This document shows, piece after piece, positions 27,858 to 64,000 of a DNA stretch of 64,000 nucleotides (positions are counted from its first letter, which is position 1; every line of letters starts with the position of its first letter). A program made the position numbers and the translations under genes. This DNA comes from Eleginops maclovinus (Eukaryota > Chordata > Actinopteri > Perciformes > Eleginopidae): contig NC_086351.1 of NCBI RefSeq assembly GCF_036324505.1, positions 1,600,001 through 1,664,000 of the forward strand, written 5' to 3'. The notes beneath the pieces were generated by a model. It searched no databases, was not told where the DNA came from, and saw only the letters and a list, made by a program, of their open reading frames with translations.

Positions 27858-28294
27858 TTAAAAGGGGCCGTATTATGCTCTCCTGTAGTGTGTTATATAG
27901 GGTTTAGTGCATGTAAATGGTCTGCAAAGGCTAAAATCCCTGTGTTCTCACCAGAGGGAGGCTCTCTCCCACTCACTCCCCCCTTACCTATCATAGTGAC
28001 CTCACTTTGGAACACTTGCGCTTTTATTGGCCAGCGCTCCAACACATTGTATGTGATAGGCTAAAGGGGTGGGACATCTCTAAACGGTCGACCCATCACA
28101 ACAGAGCCGGCCAGCTAACCAATCAGAGCAGACTGGGCTCTGGTTTCAGACAAAGGGTGAGGAGAGGTGCTGCAGCACAGGCAGTATGAGAAACATAAAG
28201 AGCTTTTTGAACATTAAAGCACGGAGACATGTCCCAGGAGAGACTCTACATACTAAAATTTATTCTGAAAATGAGAATAATAGGGCCCCTTTAA
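27858..28294 (+). mobile_element. Family-A MITE, best complete copy
   Basis: The ends are inverted copies: TTAAAAGGGGCCGTATTATG on the left, and on the right the reverse complement TTAAAGGGGCCCTATTATTC. Inside lie the family's landmarks GCATGTAAATGGTCTGCAAA, a CCAATCAGAGCAGACTGGG segment and GAGAAACATAAAGAGC. No coding capacity. A TTAA-like target is possible but cannot be separated from the element ends. Confidence 0.75.
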
Positions 28295-28933
28295 AGAAAT
28301 GAACCGACCAATTTGTCTTTAAATATGTGCACTTACCTACTCAATGTAAAACCCTGTTGTGTATTTGCTTGTTTAGCTGTGGTTGCTACCTGGAAGGACT
28401 GAGGGGTGAGGTTGGGGGTTTACAAATGATTTAAACTTAATCATTAAAGTTTAATATGAAAGATAAATAATGTTTAAAGAATATTGATATATATCTGTTA
28501 GGAAAAAACGATTGCTGATACCGTATGATGACAGTAAAGGCTGCTGATTAAACTGTGAAAGTGGTGGACTTTAAACACAGTGAGAACTCTAACATTTAAA
28601 TGAAGACCTGGCTCCCTGATTTGTGCTTGTGGCCAGCCTGAAGTGAGCGCTGTTTATTTGAATTAGAACGGCATTAGGAACTTCAACAAGCTCATTAATT
28701 TCCTCCCATTGAACTCTGGGAGTAACGGTGCGTTAAATTAGCGTATTGTCAGAGCAGAGAGAGTGTGTGATCACAGAGAGCCAAACGGTGACGCACTGAC
28801 AGCTTCCACGGCTAATGAACAGATGAAGTCACACAGCCCCGCTGCGCTAACGACAAGCTAATGGACGGTGGAGCTGATGACCGCCAAGTCGGGCTGCAGA
28901 GTAAACAGCGTGGGCAAGGAACCATCACTTTGA

Positions 28934-29088
<155 letters not shown>

Positions 29089-29200
29089 AATGCAGCTCCA
29101 CCCTACAATACGTCAAACTTAAGCAAAGGGCGAGACAAAAGCTAAACGGCTGCTTTGTTTCAAAATCAGCTTTGCACTGACCTCAGCTACATCACACTCA

Positions 29201-29356
<156 letters not shown>

Positions 29357-29538
29357 ACATCAATACACATGACCGTGAGGTACAACTGTGTGTGTAACAG
29401 ATTGTGTCCGTTCATACTAAAGTGACTGCTTGCATGTGTGTGAAGGGGTGTGAGCTCACAGCTAATCACCTAAAGAGAGGAAGTCCAATAAATCAGCAGA
29501 ATACACACACACTGTAAATCTGCACTGACACGTCATCG

Positions 29539-29539
<1 letters not shown>

Positions 29540-29592
<53 letters not shown>
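29540..29592. repeat. (TG)n microsatellite at a BBS9 donor
   Basis: 53 bp. On the transcribed (minus) strand it reads CA and starts four bases after the GT of the exon 29598-29750 donor. Confidence 0.95.
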
Positions 29593-29593
<1 letters not shown>

Positions 29594-29597
29594 TGAC

Positions 29598-60195
<30,598 letters not shown>

Positions 60196-61268
60196 CTAAA
60201 GGAAATCAATCAGAAACAAAGAAAACATAAGTGTTATTGTTATGATCGTATAAAACTGTCGTCGTGTTAAAAAATGTGTGTTATTTCAAATGAATTTACC
60301 AAACAATAATACTTATAATAAACTCCTCTGTGGATTTTAAATCAGAATACTGTTTTTTTATCACGTGGAAAATTTGGTTTCTAGCCAGGTGCTCCATGTA
60401 TCCCAAAATGAAATAAAATGAAATAAATAAAACATGTAATTCATTATTAATATACACACACTAAGTTAAAGTAGGAATGTGCAATGAAAATATTCAAAAG
60501 AAAACTAAATACAAATATGTATACAAACATAAGACTGAATACGGAGTACAAATAATATAGTATAATAAAAGTGAGAGCTGTACAGAACAGATAGGATTAA
60601 AACACGCCAACAATGTGTGTGTGCCACAGAGAAGAGAATCCTCTTAAACACGAACAATTCTATTCTTTAGTGAGAGACACGTTAATACAAATAACCACTA
60701 AATTGATGAGGCGAAATTCCTCCTGTGCAGCAGACAAAAACTCATATGTTCCCAGAGTTAGCTTCCTTTACTCTCACTGACGTGTGTTGTATGTTCATGC
60801 ATGTTTGCACATGTTGCATTTGGTTCATGATATATTAATTCCCGTGTAGAACTATATAGCAAGCATGTGCATATGATGGATGATAGACCGCTGCATTAAA
60901 TAACTCGCCGTACGTTACCGATTATGATGTAAAGCCCTAGAAACACAGCCTCGGTTTATACAGCAATAAAAATGAAATGGTTTTGTCTCAGGATTTTGCC
61001 GTTGGAAAACAGTGGCTCATATTCACAAATCCAACCATAGAGCACAGAAATAACACATTCCTGCGGTGGGTGGCATTGCCCTTTAAGTTGAGTGTACCCT
61101 CCTGTACATTTCACATCTGGTTTGTATATTCAATTGTCATCTAGATCTTTCATTTTGGGACAAGGTCAGCTTTTATAGCTGTATATATAACTAAAGTTAC
61201 ATATACACTTTCTCCTGTGACTCATGGCTAGAAACATTAAATATAAATACCACTTGTGTTTTATGTTT

Positions 61269-61584
<316 letters not shown>

Positions 61585-62008
61585 GTTGTAAAGAAACAGT
61601 GGTCAGCAGGGTCAAAATGACAGACTGTGTGTTGGTGCCACATCAAAGCAAACACACACCTTTTTTATCACAGCATCAGCATTATAATTAGGACCTAATT
61701 AGAAAGGTCCAATATGAGTTCTGTCGTCATGTTCAAACCAGAACTCGGCCTCTTTCTTACCATCCGTTCCTCTGCAACTCGTCAGGCTGATGCTTTTTTT
61801 CAAACCGGATTACGAAGCACCTCTACACATTTGGACAAGACTACGACTCAATTTGGGGTGAAGTGTCGAGCCCAAAGACATGTTGGCTGCAGAGGGGATA
61901 GAACAACTTGATTGACTGATTGATGACTATTGACCCCCATTTGCCACGGTCACCCAGTCCTCCTTCTTCCTTTCCTCCATTCCCTATATCTGTATTTGTT
62001 TACCATCA

Positions 62009-62397
62009 TTTAAAGAGGACACATTCTGCTCAGGATGTCATTTTTATTTTCTGCCTCTACAGGGACATGTCTCCATGCTTTAATGTTCAGCAAGCTCTTT
62101 ATTTTTCTCATACTGCCTGTGCTGCTGCAACTCTTTTCACCCTCTGTCTGAAACCAGAGCCCAGTCTGCTGTGATTGGTTAGCTGGCCGATTTGTCAACC
62201 GCTTAGAGATGTCCCGCCCCTTAGCCTATCACGTACAATGTGTTGGAGAGCTAGCCAACAGAAGTGTGTCACTATGTTCCGGAGAAAGTCTTGGAGAGTA
62301 ATTCTCTCTGGAAGAAACACATGGATTTTAGCCTTTGCAGACCATTTACATGCACCAAAACCTAAAAAACACAGTACAGGAAAGGGATAACCGAATA
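62009..62397 (-). mobile_element. Family-A MITE, near-complete copy
   Basis: TTTAAAGAGGACACATTCTG at one end, ATAAGAATAAGGTCTATTTA at the other. The middle has CTGAAACCAGAGCCCAGTC and CACGTACAATGTGTTGGAG. Confidence 0.7.
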
Positions 62398-62887
62398 AGA
62401 ATAAGGTCTATTTAAACTCCTCCTGTCTTCTGCCTTCTCCTCACCACTCTCTCCCTTCTCCCCACTATATTCATTATCACATACCATGTAACCCCTAACA
62501 TACCTGGTTCCTTAAATGTCAGATCATCCATTGACTGAGACAAACTAAGAAGAATGGATCATATAATCTTATTACAAAACCCAAGTATTTAGCATCTCAC
62601 TGGGATTGAAGTCAGGAACGGAACTACATCTAGACGAGTGACAAAGAGACAGACAGACAGAGGGAGGTAGACGGGGAGAGGGGGGGGGGCAGCGGTCCAG
62701 CAGATGCAGCTGTGAGGCTGGAGGCCAGAAGGAACGCATTAGGATACACTCAAGAGATCGCTGTTGTCTTTTCCTCCTCTGCACTGGTCTCTCAACGGCA
62801 AGGGTTCGATGGAAATCCACTAAAGGACCTACCATTATACTGAAGGGTGTGGCAGCTCACAGTCCCAGTGTCAGGTAATTCTGACCA

Positions 62888-63010
62888 TTTAAAGAGGCCC
62901 TGTTCTGCTCTTTGGGGTTTTCCCCTTCCTGGAGTGTGTTATATATACGTTTGTGTGCATGTAAACGTTCTGCAAAGGCTAAAACCCCTGTGTTCCGAGT
63001 TTCTGTCCCA
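62888..63010 (+). mobile_element. Family-A MITE end fragment
   Basis: TTTAAAGAGGCCCTGTTCTG, then GCATGTAAACGTTCTGCAAA and CTAAAACCCCTGTGTTCCG. It is truncated after about 120 bp. Confidence 0.6.
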
Positions 63011-64000
63011 CTCCAAATGAGCAGAATATGTCACAACACATCGAGAATGAACACGGAAGAGTGCAGCGGCCGTCTGATCCCCGAAGTCTTCCAGACATGT
63101 GGGAATATTTATGTGCTTTTTGATTGTTCGGAGGAATCATGTCCCAATAAAAGCTGCTTGTGTTGCACTGGCACATCATGTACTGAATTTATAGCCAATT
63201 TCCAAGGGTAATTGAAATACACTAAATAATGTCTGGAGCAGATAGTGAAGGGGCAATTGGAAAGTAATTTAAAATATCAGTTCTTGGCCTTTCTTGCAAG
63301 CCCTCCAACCATTTCAGACCCTTCGTCCAATCTATTTTCTACTTTCCTTCACATCCTTTGACTCTTTCCATCCATCTCAGATTAAGACTAATACTCTCAA
63401 AAAATTGTTCCGGTACATTGTTGCTTAAACTGAACCAGACTTCTTGGGGGGGTTTTTTTGCTGTAAAGAACTCTCATAAAAAGGTTGTTTATTGCTCCAT
63501 GCTCAAAAGGTTTTACACAGAACTTTTATTCTACTGTATTAAAGCATCATTCTGGAGGTCCGACCGTATCTGGGTAATTAGTTTAGCTTGTGGTGATAAG
63601 AATCGGCCTGCAGAGAAGTTATACCGTTTTCCTCTGTATCAAAAAACACACAACTTTAAAGCTTTCATGCCTGGATGCCAGGGTAAATAAAGCAAGCATA
63701 AACAAAAAGAGTGATGCTGTTTTAGGATTACACTCAGCGTATTGCAGTTACAGGCTCCCTGGTCCAATCACAAACTGAAACACTGTACATCGGGCAGAAA
63801 CAAAAACACGGGCCTGAAATGTCTCAACAAAGAAGATTTGAAGATGTTTATCAGAACAATTTCCAGACCTGTTGGCACAGTGGGATTATCATAGCATACG
63901 CACATTTTGTCGGTTGTGATTAAGTGTCCAGATGGGACAGCTGCACAATCATCACACAATGGCTTCCAGAGGAACACACCTCTCCCTGTCTTCACCTCTG

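Noticed and set aside
62572..62835. 87-codon minus-strand open frame considered as an upstream BBS9 exon
   Set aside because: No similarity to PTHB1 and includes a translated (GACA)n/poly-G stretch.

Overview
This window looks like a piece of teleost (probably percomorph) nuclear genome. It carries vertebrate-type split exons with GT/AG borders, several repeat families I recognise from spiny-rayed fish, and very dense (CA)n/(TG)n microsatellites (about 7% of the window by a rough hand tally). There is no prokaryotic organisation. Almost all the long open frames are microsatellite, minisatellite or antisense artefacts.

The host gene is BBS9 (PTHB1, a BBSome subunit) on the minus strand. I could place ten consecutive internal exons between 60195 and 29598: 60066-60195, 58639-58820, 57894-57970, 57115-57168, 56547-56649, 44546-44650, 31138-31278, 30568-30663, 29852-30024 and 29598-29750. 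All nine junctions keep the reading frame and the joined product is about 404 residues. It covers the end of the beta-propeller, the gamma-adaptin-ear-like and platform regions and the start of the C-terminal helical part. Neither the 5' exons (beyond 60195) nor the 3' exons (below 29598) were found. Many of the splice sites sit directly against CA or UG dinucleotide tracts.

The second coding unit is an apparently complete piggyBac transposon at 6660-11380. It is flanked by TTAA on both sides, has matching terminal inverted repeats, and carries an intact two-exon transposase on the minus strand (exon 1 10919-11112, exon 2 7889-9668, about 657 residues after splicing). Its intron holds a nested 535-bp non-autonomous hAT element (10199-10733) with a perfect 14-bp inverted repeat and a perfect 8-bp target duplication. 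The intron also holds a ~123-bp tandem triplication that repeats the splice-acceptor region.

The rest is intron or intergenic DNA. A MITE family ('family A' here) is present in at least ten copies or fragments. A 57-bp minisatellite forms two arrays (20473-21509 and 38216-38928) and appears to have grown from an internal piece of family A. There is a ~395-bp hAT-type MITE at 43685-44079, and a 48.3-48.8 kb MITE with a nested insertion. A fish repeat at 54.36-55.29 kb has an internal 32-bp minisatellite. A broken BED-type zinc-finger/transposase pseudogene lies at ~47.05-47.49 kb, and there are several LINE 3'-end remnants. No tRNA, rRNA, CRISPR or other complete host gene was recognised.
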